From: Piscinibacter sp.
Lineage (GTDB): Bacteria; Pseudomonadota; Gammaproteobacteria; Burkholderiales; Burkholderiaceae_C
DNA length: 64,000 bases
Assembly (NCBI GenBank): GCA_016706565.1
Contig: JADJJI010000011.1
Location: forward strand, 186,001 to 250,000
Direction of reading: 5' to 3'
Positions 9,486-17,348 of the stretch are shown one piece after another. Below the pieces are notes generated by a model. That model was not told the origin of the DNA and made no database searches. It saw only the letters and a list, made by a program, of their open reading frames with translations. The position numbers and the translations under genes are program-made. Numbering within the stretch: the stretch's first letter is position 1; the number at the start of each line of letters is the position of its first letter.

Positions 9486-12398
9486 ATGCACGAGACCCGC
9501 AAGACCGCTGCCGCCGAGCACACCGCGCACAACCTGCCCGCCCAGCCGATCAGCGAAGAGGTGCTGATCGAGAAGTACGCCAAGGGCGACGAGCGCAGCA
9601 TCGCCGCCGTGCATGCGCGCGTGGCACGGGCGCTGGCGCAGGCCGAGCCGGCCGAGCAGCGCAAGGTCTGGGAAGAACGTTTCGCCGCTGCGCTCGACGC
9701 CGGCTTCGTGCCGGCCGGGCGCATCCAGTCGGCCGCCGGCACCGACCTGTCGGCCACGCTGATCAACTGCTTCGTGCAGCCGGTGGGCGACTCCATCGCG
9801 CAGGACGACGAAGGCCACCCCGGCATCTATACCGCGCTGACCGAAGCGGCCGAGACCATGCGCCGCGGTGGCGGCGTGGGCTACGACTTCTCGCGCATCC
9901 GCCCGCGCGGCGCCTGGGTGGGCAGCACGCAGAGCAGTGCCTCCGGCCCGGTGAGCTACATGCGCGTGTTCGACCGCAGCTGCGAGACCGTCGAGAGCGC
10001 CGGCGCACGCCGCGGCGCGCAGATGGGCGTGCTGCGCTGCGACCACCCGGACATCGAGGAGTTCATCCACGCCAAGGACGCCGGCGACCTGAAGAACTTC
10101 AACATCTCGGTGGGCGTGACCGACGCCTTCATGGAAGCCGTGCAGGCCGACACCGACATCGAGCTGGTGCACAAGGCCGAGCCCGGCGTGGCGCAGAAGG
10201 CGGCCGGGGCCTACCAGCAGAGTCTCGCGGGCGCGCACGGCAGCGGCCTGTGGGTCTACCGCAAGCTGCGCGCGCGCGACCTCTGGGACCAGATCATGCG
10301 GTCCACCTACGACCACGCCGAGCCCGGCGTGCTGTTCCTCGACCACATCAACCGCGACAACAACCTCTCGTACTGCGAGACCATCGCCAGCACCAACCCC
10401 TGCGCCGAGCAGCCGCTGCCGCCCTACGGCTGCTGCTGCCTCGGCTCGATCGACCTGACGCGTTTCGTGCGCGATCCCTTCGAGCCGAACGCGGCCTTCG
10501 ACGAGGCCGGCTTCGCCAAGGTCGCCAAGGTGGCCGTGCGCATGCTCGACAACGTGCTCGACGTGACCGTGTGGCCGCTGCCGCAGCAACAGCAGGAAGC
10601 GCGCAACAAGCGCCGCGTCGGCCTGGGCTTCACCGGCCTGGGCGATGCGCTGGTGATGCTCAACCTGCGCTACGACACGCAAGAGGCGCGCGCCATGGCG
10701 CGGCGCATCAGCGAAGTGATGCGCGACGCTTCCTACGAGGCCTCGGCGGACCTGGCGCGTGAGCGCGGCAGCTTCCCGCTGTTCAATGCCGACCTGTACC
10801 TCTCGGGCAGCACCTTCGCCTCGCGGCTGCCGCAAGCGGTGAAGGACCGCATCCGCGCGCAGGGCCTGCGCAACTCGCACCTGCTGTCGATCGCGCCCAC
10901 CGGCACCATCAGCCTGGCCTTCGCCGACAACGCCAGCAACGGCATCGAGCCGGCCTTCAGCTGGACCTACACGCGCAAGAAGCGCATGCCCGACGGCAAC
11001 TTCAAGGAGTACGCGGTCGAGGACCACGCCTGGCGCCTGTACCGCCACCTCAAGGGCGAGAAGGCGCCGCTGGGCAACGCCTTCGTCACCGCGCTGGAGA
11101 TGAGCGCGAAGGCGCACGAGGCGATGGTCGCGGCGGTCGCGCCCTGCATCGACACGGCGATCAGCAAGACCGTCAACGTGCCGGCCGACTACCCCTACGA
11201 GGAGTTCCAGCATCTGTACCTCGAGGCCTGGCAGTCGGGGCTGAAGGGGCTGGCCACCTACCGGCCGAACTCGGTGCTCGGCTCGGTGCTCAGCGTCACG
11301 CCCGCGGCCGCCGCGCCGCTGCAGATCGACGACAAGAACCGCCGCCTCGCGCTGGAGCGCCTGCCGGCGCCGGTGCTGTCGTCGCTGCGCTGGCCGGGCC
11401 GGCCCGAACTGCCCGGCGGCAACCCGGCGTGGACCTTCATGGTCAACCACCCGTTCGGCAGCTTCGCGTTGTTCGTCGGTGAACTCGCGCCCGAGGGTGG
11501 CGGTGCGCCGCAGCCCTTCGAGGTCTGGGTCAACGGCGCCGAGCAGCCGCGCGGCCTGGGCGCGATGGCCAAGACGCTGTCGATGGACCTGCGCGCCAAC
11601 GACCCGGCCTGGCTGCAGCTCAAGCTCGACGCGCTGGCCACGGTGGCCGAAGAGCGTGCCTTCGAGATGCCTTTCCCGCCGCACGGCGAGAAGCGGCTCT
11701 TTCCCGGCGTGGTGGCGGCCACCGCGGCCGTGGTGCGCTGGCGCTGCGAGCAGCTCAAGGCGCTGCCGCGCCTGGGCCACAAGGCGCCCACGCCGGTGAT
11801 CGACGCCATGTTCAGCCGCGACGAGCCGCACACCGGCCCGTCGGGCACGCTGGCCTGGGCGGTCGACATCGACAACCCGGCCACCGGCGAGGCCTTCACG
11901 CTGACGCTCAAGGAAGTCACGCTGCCCGGCCCCGATGGCGGCACCGTCACGCGGCCCTGCGCCGTCGGCTTCAGCGGCAACTACCCGCGTGCGCTCGACG
12001 GCCTGGCGCGGCTGCTGTCGCTGGACATGCGCGTCATCGACCCGGCCTGGATCGGCATGAAGCTGCGCAAGCTGCTCAACTACGCCGAGCCGCTGGGCCA
12101 CTTCATGGCCTTCGTGCCGGGCCTGCCGCACGGCGAGCGACGCCAGCAGACCTGGCCGTCGACCGTGGCCTACCTGGCGCGGCTGATCATCCACCGCTAC
12201 GCCATGCTCGGCGTGCTCGACGAGCAGGGCTTCCCGCTGCGCGACATGGGCGTGCTGGAGTCGCCCAAGGGCGGCACGGCGACCACGCCGGCGCTGCAGG
12301 CCGGCGCCGTGTGCCCCGAGTGCGGCAACCCGACGGTGATCCACAAGGACGGCTGCGATTTCTGCACCGCCTGCGGCTACGTGGGGCAGTGCGGCTGA
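9486..12398 (+). CDS. nrdJ: Adenosylcobalamin-dependent (class II) ribonucleoside-diphosphate reductase
   Basis: 970 residues. It reduces ribonucleotides to deoxyribonucleotides using an adenosylcobalamin-derived thiyl radical. The first redox cysteine is C95 (LINCFVQP). The catalytic centre is [12 protein letters not shown] with the radical cysteine at about residue 306 and its glutamate two residues on. Downstream [20 protein letters not shown] is family typical. The C terminus carries CPECGN...[14 protein letters not shown], a zinc-ribbon-like redox tail. Between residues 620 and 900 two similar segments occur, around [20 protein letters not shown] and [20 protein letters not shown], an internal duplication of the TSCPD-like module. 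AGGAGA at 9472 supports the ATG. No cobalamin riboswitch is seen in the 174-bp leader. Confidence 0.95.
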   Translation: MHETRKTAAAEHTAHNLPAQPISEEVLIEKYAKGDERSIAAVHARVARALAQAEPAEQRKVWEERFAAALDAGFVPAGRIQSAAGTDLSATLINCFVQPVGDSIAQDDEGHPGIYTALTEAAETMRRGGGVGYDFSRIRPRGAWVGSTQSSASGPVSYMRVFDRSCETVESAGARRGAQMGVLRCDHPDIEEFIHAKDAGDLKNFNISVGVTDAFMEAVQADTDIELVHKAEPGVAQKAAGAYQQSLAGAHGSGLWVYRKLRARDLWDQIMRSTYDHAEPGVLFLDHINRDNNLSYCETIASTNPCAEQPLPPYGCCCLGSIDLTRFVRDPFEPNAAFDEAGFAKVAKVAVRMLDNVLDVTVWPLPQQQQEARNKRRVGLGFTGLGDALVMLNLRYDTQEARAMARRISEVMRDASYEASADLARERGSFPLFNADLYLSGSTFASRLPQAVKDRIRAQGLRNSHLLSIAPTGTISLAFADNASNGIEPAFSWTYTRKKRMPDGNFKEYAVEDHAWRLYRHLKGEKAPLGNAFVTALEMSAKAHEAMVAAVAPCIDTAISKTVNVPADYPYEEFQHLYLEAWQSGLKGLATYRPNSVLGSVLSVTPAAAAPLQIDDKNRRLALERLPAPVLSSLRWPGRPELPGGNPAWTFMVNHPFGSFALFVGELAPEGGGAPQPFEVWVNGAEQPRGLGAMAKTLSMDLRANDPAWLQLKLDALATVAEERAFEMPFPPHGEKRLFPGVVAATAAVVRWRCEQLKALPRLGHKAPTPVIDAMFSRDEPHTGPSGTLAWAVDIDNPATGEAFTLTLKEVTLPGPDGGTVTRPCAVGFSGNYPRALDGLARLLSLDMRVIDPAWIGMKLRKLLNYAEPLGHFMAFVPGLPHGERRQQTWPSTVAYLARLIIHRYAMLGVLDEQGFPLRDMGVLESPKGGTATTPALQAGAVCPECGNPTVIHKDGCDFCTACGYVGQCG

Positions 12399-12448
12399 GC
12401 CGCCGCCTGACGCTCCCGGTCGCATCCGTGTGGGTAACGCCATAAGCT

Positions 12449-12499
12449 GCAAGTTCGACAGCGAAACCCGCAAGTTTTGACGGCGTAACCGGCAAGTAC
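12449..12499. repeat. Tandem 21-22-bp direct repeats at the left edge of the accessory island
   Basis: Units start at 12449, 12470 and 12492, each beginning GCAAGT; the first two share GCAAGTT..GAC.GCG.AACC. The array follows the nrdJ stop and precedes its terminator. It resembles an array of transposase-binding sites or a decayed element end, but no matching array was found on the right side. TGTGGG at 12429, immediately left of the array, resembles the 5'-TGT end of Tn7-like elements; this is weak evidence. Confidence 0.5.
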
Positions 12500-12502
12500 T
12501 TT

Positions 12503-12550
12503 GAGCCCCGTGAACCCCCTTTAGGGAACACGGGGCTCTGCTTTTTTTTG
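12503..12550 (+). terminator. Rho-independent terminator after nrdJ
   Basis: A perfect 10-bp stem, GAGCCCCGTG (12503-12512) with CACGGGGCTC (12529-12538), is followed by TGC and eight T (12542-12549). It terminates nrdJ transcription and insulates the island from it. Confidence 0.88.
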
Positions 12551-12649
12551 TCGAACGACAAAGCCTGTGTCCCTGCGGCGAACCCAAAAGGCCGAACAAG
12601 GCTTATGGCGATGGTTCCCGTAGAAGTGATCTTGCTACAGATCGATTGT

Positions 12650-12677
12650 TTTCCATTTTGTATTTTCGTGGTATCCT
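12650..12677 (+). promoter_or_regulatory. Candidate promoter of the higBA-like operon
   Basis: TTTCCA (12650-12655) and TATCCT (12672-12677) are spaced by 16 bp in an unusually AT-rich stretch, 20 bp before the toxin start codon. A weak sigma-70-type promoter is likely. Confidence 0.35.
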
Positions 12678-12697
12678 GAGCCAGGTCGAGAACCGTC

Positions 12698-12994
12698 ATG
12701 CAGCTCTACGGCGTCATCATCCTGGACGATTTCGCAGTGGCCCACCCGGAGTGCCGCGGGCACCTATCCGCGTGGCGCAACGAGATCGAGGAGGCGCGCT
12801 GGAAGAGCCTGAAGCATCTGCAGAAGCGCCACATCACGGCGCAGGTCGCCCAAGACGGCCGTGTCGTCTTCCGGTTGCTGGGCATCTGCATGGTTGACAC
12901 GAAGGTCCGGTGCGAACTCGGCATCGTCCTCGTGCAAGCGGCATGGGTCGATGGCCAGCCCGCCAAGGCTGCGACCCGCGCGCTGAAGAAATAA
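12698..12994 (+). CDS. HigB-like type II toxin
   Basis: 98 residues. Its layout matches the HigB/RelE-like RNase fold: an acidic N-terminal helix region (AHPECRGHLSAWRNEIEEA), a W.SL.HLQ segment, then a beta-rich core (RVVFRLLGI, GIVLVQAAWVDG). HigB toxins cleave mRNA on the ribosome. The gene precedes a HigA-like antitoxin by 19 bp, the toxin-first order typical of higBA. The family call rests on pattern and partner, since identity to characterised HigB is not high by eye. The C terminus (AKAATRALKK) is basic. Confidence 0.7.
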   Translation: MQLYGVIILDDFAVAHPECRGHLSAWRNEIEEARWKSLKHLQKRHITAQVAQDGRVVFRLLGICMVDTKVRCELGIVLVQAAWVDGQPAKAATRALKK

Positions 12995-13013
12995 CCCATA
13001 CATAGGCGACTCC

Positions 13014-14249
13014 ATGACCACACCCGTACGCATCATCAGGTCCAAGCACGAATACCAGGCGGCCATCAAACGCCTGAGCGACTTGATGGGCACGGAGTTC
13101 GAGGCCGGCTCGGACGCGGAGAATGAGTTCGAGTTGCTGCGCTTGGTCATCGGCGCCTACGAGGCCCAGAACTCGCAGCGCTCGCCGGTCGACGCTATCG
13201 AGGCCATCAACCTGCGCCTGGATCAGCAGGGGCTCAGCAAGAAGGACCTTGTGCCCTACATCGGCACGATGTCGCGCGTGTCCGATGTGCTGGCCGGGCG
13301 CCGCGAGTTGACTACCGCGATGATGCGCAAGTTGCATAAGGGTCTCGGAGTGCCCGCAGCGTCTTTGATCGGCGACGGCGATCTCGACGACGAGGTCGAT
13401 TCCGAACTGCCGGACTACGACTACACGAAGTTCCCGTTGGTGGAGATGATGGAGCGCGGCTGCTTCGGCGATATCCAGTACGGCTTGGCGAAGCTGCGCG
13501 CCAACGCGGAAGAGTTGGTCGCTCCGCTACTGCGCCCGTTGTGCGGCAAGGTGACCCAGCCCGCGCTGTTGCGCGCCCGGCTGCACCAGAGCGGCTCGCG
13601 CACGATGGACGAATACGCCTTGTTGTTCTGGCGTGTACTCGTCCTCAAGAAGGCTCGCAAGAACCCGCCGCGCGCGCCCTACAAGCACGGCAGCATCACG
13701 AACACATGGCTGCGTGACTTGGCCAAGCTGTCTGCGTTCGACGGCGGACCTCGGCTGGCGCACGAGTTCCTAAGCAAGCACGGCATCTGCCTCGTCTTCG
13801 AACGGCACTTTGCCAAGACCTACTTGGACGGCGCCGCCATGCTGGATGGCGACCAGCCCATCGTCGCCCTTACGCTTCGCCACGACCGGCTCGACAACTT
13901 CTGGTTCGCGCTGCTGCACGAACTCGTACACGTCGCACGGCACTTGCGCGCCAATCATCTCTTCATCGCCGACAACCTAGAAGACAAGACGCGAAAGGGC
14001 CAGGCCGAGGAAGACGAGGCCGATGCGGGCGCGCAAGAAGCCCTTCTCCCGGCCAAGCTCTGGGCCAAGGCTGCGGTGACCACTACGCACTCGGCTCACG
14101 ACGCGCTGGAGCTGGCGCGCGAAGCTGGTGTTCATCCCGCCATCGTTGCGGGCCGACTTCGGCATCAGACCGGCAACTGGCGCCTGCTCTCCAACCTAGT
14201 CAGCGACGCGGGCTCCGTCCGCCAGTACTTCGAGGAGCAGCTCGCATGA
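13014..14249 (+). CDS. HigA-like antitoxin fused to ImmA/IrrE-type metallopeptidase
   Basis: 411 residues. Residues ~1-120 match HigA antitoxins: an N-terminal KHEYQAAIKRL, then DAIEAINLRLDQQGLSKKDL and a HTH ending MSRVSDVLAGRRELTTAMMR, followed by LHKGLGVPAASLIG. The C-terminal half carries the zinc-peptidase motif LHELVHVARH (H302-E303-x2-H306) of the ImmA/IrrE (COG2856) family. The protein would bind and neutralise the upstream toxin and autorepress the operon; the peptidase part could cleave a repressor or the toxin-antitoxin complex on a signal. Fusion of the two parts is known in this family but less common than HigA alone. Confidence 0.85.
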   Translation: MTTPVRIIRSKHEYQAAIKRLSDLMGTEFEAGSDAENEFELLRLVIGAYEAQNSQRSPVDAIEAINLRLDQQGLSKKDLVPYIGTMSRVSDVLAGRRELTTAMMRKLHKGLGVPAASLIGDGDLDDEVDSELPDYDYTKFPLVEMMERGCFGDIQYGLAKLRANAEELVAPLLRPLCGKVTQPALLRARLHQSGSRTMDEYALLFWRVLVLKKARKNPPRAPYKHGSITNTWLRDLAKLSAFDGGPRLAHEFLSKHGICLVFERHFAKTYLDGAAMLDGDQPIVALTLRHDRLDNFWFALLHELVHVARHLRANHLFIADNLEDKTRKGQAEEDEADAGAQEALLPAKLWAKAAVTTTHSAHDALELAREAGVHPAIVAGRLRHQTGNWRLLSNLVSDAGSVRQYFEEQLA

Positions 14250-14494
14250 AGCTGAACTCGTGCTGCGCGTTGGCACGTATTGCCGCGCAGACAACAGACT
14301 CTGAAAGGAGTTTTATGGTCCAGAAATAGTTGCGGCCGAATACCCGGAGGTACTCGACCGCGGAGGATTCACTGCAGGCAGCTCATCCTTGCTTGGTAGG
14401 CGAGGCGATTGTCTGTAGCGACCTCTGCGATGTCAAGGAACGTCCGCGCCGGTCAGGCAGCCGGCTGAAGTCTTCTTGATTGAAAGAGGTTCAA

Positions 14495-14809
14495 ATGAAC
14501 ATCGTCGAAACATCGAGCGAGGAACTCGCTCGCCCCCACGGAACGCTGGCTCTGCGTGTCCGTTACCTGGCGTCGCCGCGGCCCTACTTGGAGCCTCGCG
14601 CGCCGCTGACCGAGACGCTGGCAACCCTCAAGCCGAAGGTCCTGACCTTCTTCGGCCTGATGGAAGGCGAGGTGGAGGGAGGGCGCAAGGAATATGCGTT
14701 CTCTGCCCACGGCGTCATCCAGAGCAACCTGGCCGAGACCTTGGGTCAGCTGGCGCACGGGAAGCACGAACTGGAACTGAAGCTGCTCGAGCAGTTCATC
14801 CAGGGGTAG
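14495..14809 (+). CDS. Ubiquitin-like modifier of a bacterial conjugation operon
   Basis: 104 residues. It has no strong sequence signature alone, but the predicted pattern fits a beta-grasp fold: strand LALRVRYLA, a helical centre (TETLATLKPKVLTFFGLMEG) and a closing strand HELELKLLEQFIQG that ends in a single C-terminal glycine, as expected of a ready-made modifier. It is followed after 6 bp by an E2-like gene, then JAB peptidase and E1 genes with overlapping codons, which is the strongest support. The ATG at 14495 has GAGG upstream; a TTG five codons earlier is less likely. An alternative is that it is only an accessory protein of the operon. Confidence 0.65.
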   Translation: MNIVETSSEELARPHGTLALRVRYLASPRPYLEPRAPLTETLATLKPKVLTFFGLMEGEVEGGRKEYAFSAHGVIQSNLAETLGQLAHGKHELELKLLEQFIQG

Positions 14810-14815
14810 TGCGCC

Positions 14816-15256
14816 ATGGCAACGGACTTCGAGCTTGCGCTCTTCGCGCAGCAGCTGGAAGAAGTCCTGGAGTTGCCAGAGGCTCGGCGCTGGAGTCTGG
14901 AGCGGGACGAATCCGTCCCGCTCCAGATCTTCGTCGTCATGCACTCAGTGAGCGACCCCAAGGAGTTCTACAAGGCTCGACTTCGGTGGCGGGACCTTAT
15001 GAAGCCCCCGTCTTTGAAGTTCATTGACATGACCAGCGACGCGGACAACAACCCGGCCGCGTGGCCCAAGTGCTTCGGGTTCCGCCCAGGCAGCCTGGAC
15101 GCTTGCCTGCCATGGACCGAAGAGGGCCATGGCCTGCACCCAGAGTGGGCGAACTCCGCCGCCAACGCCTTCCCGAAGGTCGCGGCCCCGGTGCAGTTTG
15201 CGCTGCTCCACTTGCAGTCGTCGCTGGATAACTCCTACCAGGGAAGGGGACCGTGA
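14816..15256 (+). CDS. E2-like ubiquitin-conjugating protein
   Basis: 146 residues. The segment ACLPWTEEGHGLHPEW matches the E2 active-site pattern C-L-x-W...W-x-P as seen in bacterial E2 homologues, with C97 as likely catalytic cysteine. It would accept the modifier from the E1 and pass it to a target. An upstream beta-strand pair (VPLQIFVVMHSV) and the final helix (FALLHLQSSLDN) fit a compact UBC fold. The stop overlaps the start of the JAB gene by one base (TGATG), so translation is coupled. Confidence 0.75.
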   Translation: MATDFELALFAQQLEEVLELPEARRWSLERDESVPLQIFVVMHSVSDPKEFYKARLRWRDLMKPPSLKFIDMTSDADNNPAAWPKCFGFRPGSLDACLPWTEEGHGLHPEWANSAANAFPKVAAPVQFALLHLQSSLDNSYQGRGP

Positions 15257-15768
15257 TGTCAGAGGAACTGAACTGGGCGTTGCCGGCCAACCTGCTCGCG
15301 GTGTCGATAGAGGTCATGCGCCCGCACGGTCGCCTGGGGAACGAAGGGCTCGCGTTGTGGCTCGGCCGCGTAGACGGCCACGCTGCCCAAGTCACCCACG
15401 TCGTCGCGCCGCGCGGCCCGGGCTTTCGCGCGTCGCCGTTCCAGCTGAAGCTGTCCTGGAATGCGATGGCGCGGCTGACCGACCTGGCGGACGCGCTGGG
15501 GACTTATCTGGTCGGCCAGATCCACTCGCACCCTGGACTCTTCATCGACTTGTCGGAGGTCGATGAGAAGTATGGCGTCCGCTGCCAGGACTACCTCTCG
15601 CTCGTCTGCCCGCACTACGCCCAGCGTCCGGTGTCGGGCATCGAAGAGTGCGGCGTTCATATGTTTGATCGTGGCAACTATCGACGCCTCGGCGCCGCCG
15701 AAGTCGCGCGCCGAGTCCGGATCTTGCCCGCGAAGGTGGAAGTCGTGGACCTGGAGGTGCCGGCATGA
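15256..15768 (+). CDS. JAB/MPN (JAMM) metallopeptidase, deubiquitinase-like
   Basis: 170 residues. All JAMM zinc ligands and catalytic residues are present: E30 in LGNEGLALWLG and H90-S-H92-P...S100-x2-D103 in GQIHSHPGLFIDLSEVD. In ubiquitin-like operons this enzyme processes the modifier or removes it from targets. Since the UBL here already ends in Gly, removal is the more likely role. It starts at ATG 15256 (a GTG one codon earlier is possible) and ends in a 4-bp ATGA overlap with the E1 gene. Confidence 0.92.
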   Translation: MSEELNWALPANLLAVSIEVMRPHGRLGNEGLALWLGRVDGHAAQVTHVVAPRGPGFRASPFQLKLSWNAMARLTDLADALGTYLVGQIHSHPGLFIDLSEVDEKYGVRCQDYLSLVCPHYAQRPVSGIEECGVHMFDRGNYRRLGAAEVARRVRILPAKVEVVDLEVPA

Positions 15769-17348
15769 CCGCCGCCCACAACGACATCGCATCGAGCCGA
15801 CCTATCGGTGTGGCCCAGGTGCTGGGCGGCGTCGCACTAGATGAAGCCACGGTGTTCTCGCGCCCGGTCGTATTGACCGGTGAACACACCACCCTGCTGA
15901 CGCGAAATGGCCAGTGGTGCCTGCTCGACAGTCTGCGGCTACTCTCGCGGATCGTCGGGCCGCTGACGGTCGTCCTGCCCGCGGGGCTCGGGGAGTTCGA
16001 AGAGGAAGTGCAACGACTCGCCAAGTCCCTCTGGACCAGGGGCAGCGTGTTCGTCGTGAGCGAGGGCACGCCGGTGGCGTGGAGTTCGGCGACGGCCATC
16101 CTCAACGTCGGCGCGCGCATCGACGCCTCCCTACCGTGGAGTTCCATCAACTCGAACGGCTGGGTGGCGCGAGTGTCCTCGGGCCCGACCTCGCTGCCGA
16201 TGGATAGCGAGCAGAGCAATCCGCTGGCGGCGCTGATGGCCGCATCCCTTGGTGCCACCGAGGTCTTCAAGCGCGTCTATGGCATCCCGCGCGACACGGC
16301 GCCGCTGCTGGATGCGACGCAGTTTTCGCTGTTCGAGTTGAGCGCCGCGCCAACGACGCTCGGCCCTTCACTTCCCCCTTCGCTCACGCTGCCTGACACT
16401 GTGATGGTCGGTGGCGGCGCCATTGGAAACGGCATCGCCTTGCTGCTATCGCAACTCGCCCTCCGAGGGCGCCTGCACATCATCGACAAGCAGACCTTCC
16501 AGCGAGAGAACCTTGGTACCTGCGTCGTGCTTGATGACATCTCCTGGATCGGGTTTTCGAAGGCGACGCAACTGGCTGGTTGGCTCGACCGACCCGACGG
16601 GCTTCGCTGCACCGGCGAAGAAGCGTTCGTGGAAGACGCGCGATCGGGTACCACCGTGCGCTCGATGGCGGTGGACCTGGTCTTGAATGGCCTGGATGAC
16701 ATCGGCGCTCGGCACGACGCCCAACGGCTCTGGCCGTCCGTGTTGGTGGACGGCGGCATCAACGCCGTCGGGGCCGCGGTGACCACGCAGCGACTGGACC
16801 ACCCCGAGGGTGCCTGCATGATCTGCTCCTTCCGCGCGCCAAAGGTCGACGAGCGGACGCTGCAGTCGCGGGCGACTGGCCTCAGCGTGGAATCGCTCAG
16901 CATCGGCTTGAACCGCCAGTTGACAGAGCAGGACGTCCTTCAAGCGCACGAAACGCAGCGCGACTGGCTGCGGTCGCAAATGGCGCAAGGCAAGACCATT
17001 TGCGCCGCCATCACCGAGGCGCAGACGCGCGCGCTGGGGATGAACACCGTAGTTGGATTCAGTCCATCGGTGCCGTTCGTCGCCACCGCATCGGCTGCGC
17101 TAGTGGTGGCTCAGGCACTGAAGGCGCTCTTCTTTCCGAGCAGCGAGTTCGCACAGCGCTTTCAGATGGAGAGCCTCTTTATCGGACCTGAAGCATCGGT
17201 GGGAGTTCTAACTCACGCTGACCTGAGTTGCGAATGCGTGGTTCATCGTCGCCTAATCGAAAAGGTCGCTGCCGATCGGCGCCGAGCTGGGGCTACCGCC
17301 GAAGCACTCGATGCAGGGGCTCGTTCAGCGCCGCAAAGGCACGGGTGA
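15765..17348 (+). CDS. E1-like (ThiF/MoeB-fold) activating enzyme
   Basis: 527 residues. An N-terminal ~200-residue domain of unknown family precedes the ThiF Rossmann domain: MVGGGAIGNG at ~214-223, the acidic switch HIIDKQTFQRENLGT at ~238-252, and NGLDDIGAR. CMIC (351-354) and CECV near residue 505 could form a zinc site. A cysteine in KTICAAITEA (about C413) is a candidate thioester residue. It would adenylate the C-terminal glycine of the UBL and transfer it to the E2. It is the last gene of the UBL-E2-JAB-E1 operon. Its last 56 bp overlap the convergent gene on the other strand. Confidence 0.88.
   Translation: MTAAHNDIASSRPIGVAQVLGGVALDEATVFSRPVVLTGEHTTLLTRNGQWCLLDSLRLLSRIVGPLTVVLPAGLGEFEEEVQRLAKSLWTRGSVFVVSEGTPVAWSSATAILNVGARIDASLPWSSINSNGWVARVSSGPTSLPMDSEQSNPLAALMAASLGATEVFKRVYGIPRDTAPLLDATQFSLFELSAAPTTLGPSLPPSLTLPDTVMVGGGAIGNGIALLLSQLALRGRLHIIDKQTFQRENLGTCVVLDDISWIGFSKATQLAGWLDRPDGLRCTGEEAFVEDARSGTTVRSMAVDLVLNGLDDIGARHDAQRLWPSVLVDGGINAVGAAVTTQRLDHPEGACMICSFRAPKVDERTLQSRATGLSVESLSIGLNRQLTEQDVLQAHETQRDWLRSQMAQGKTICAAITEAQTRALGMNTVVGFSPSVPFVATASAALVVAQALKALFFPSSEFAQRFQMESLFIGPEASVGVLTHADLSCECVVHRRLIEKVAADRRRAGATAEALDAGARSAPQRHG

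Noticed and set aside
9312-12599. Very long minus-strand open frame opposite nrdJ
   Set aside because: Only its last 107 codons (ferredoxin, 8988-9311) code; the rest is antisense to nrdJ with no domain.
14495-17348. Type II CBASS operon
   Set aside because: No cGAS-like nucleotidyltransferase or CBASS effector is adjacent, E1 and E2 are separate genes, and a UBL gene is present; the DUF4297-like nuclease is 23 kb away and fused to a STAND NTPase.
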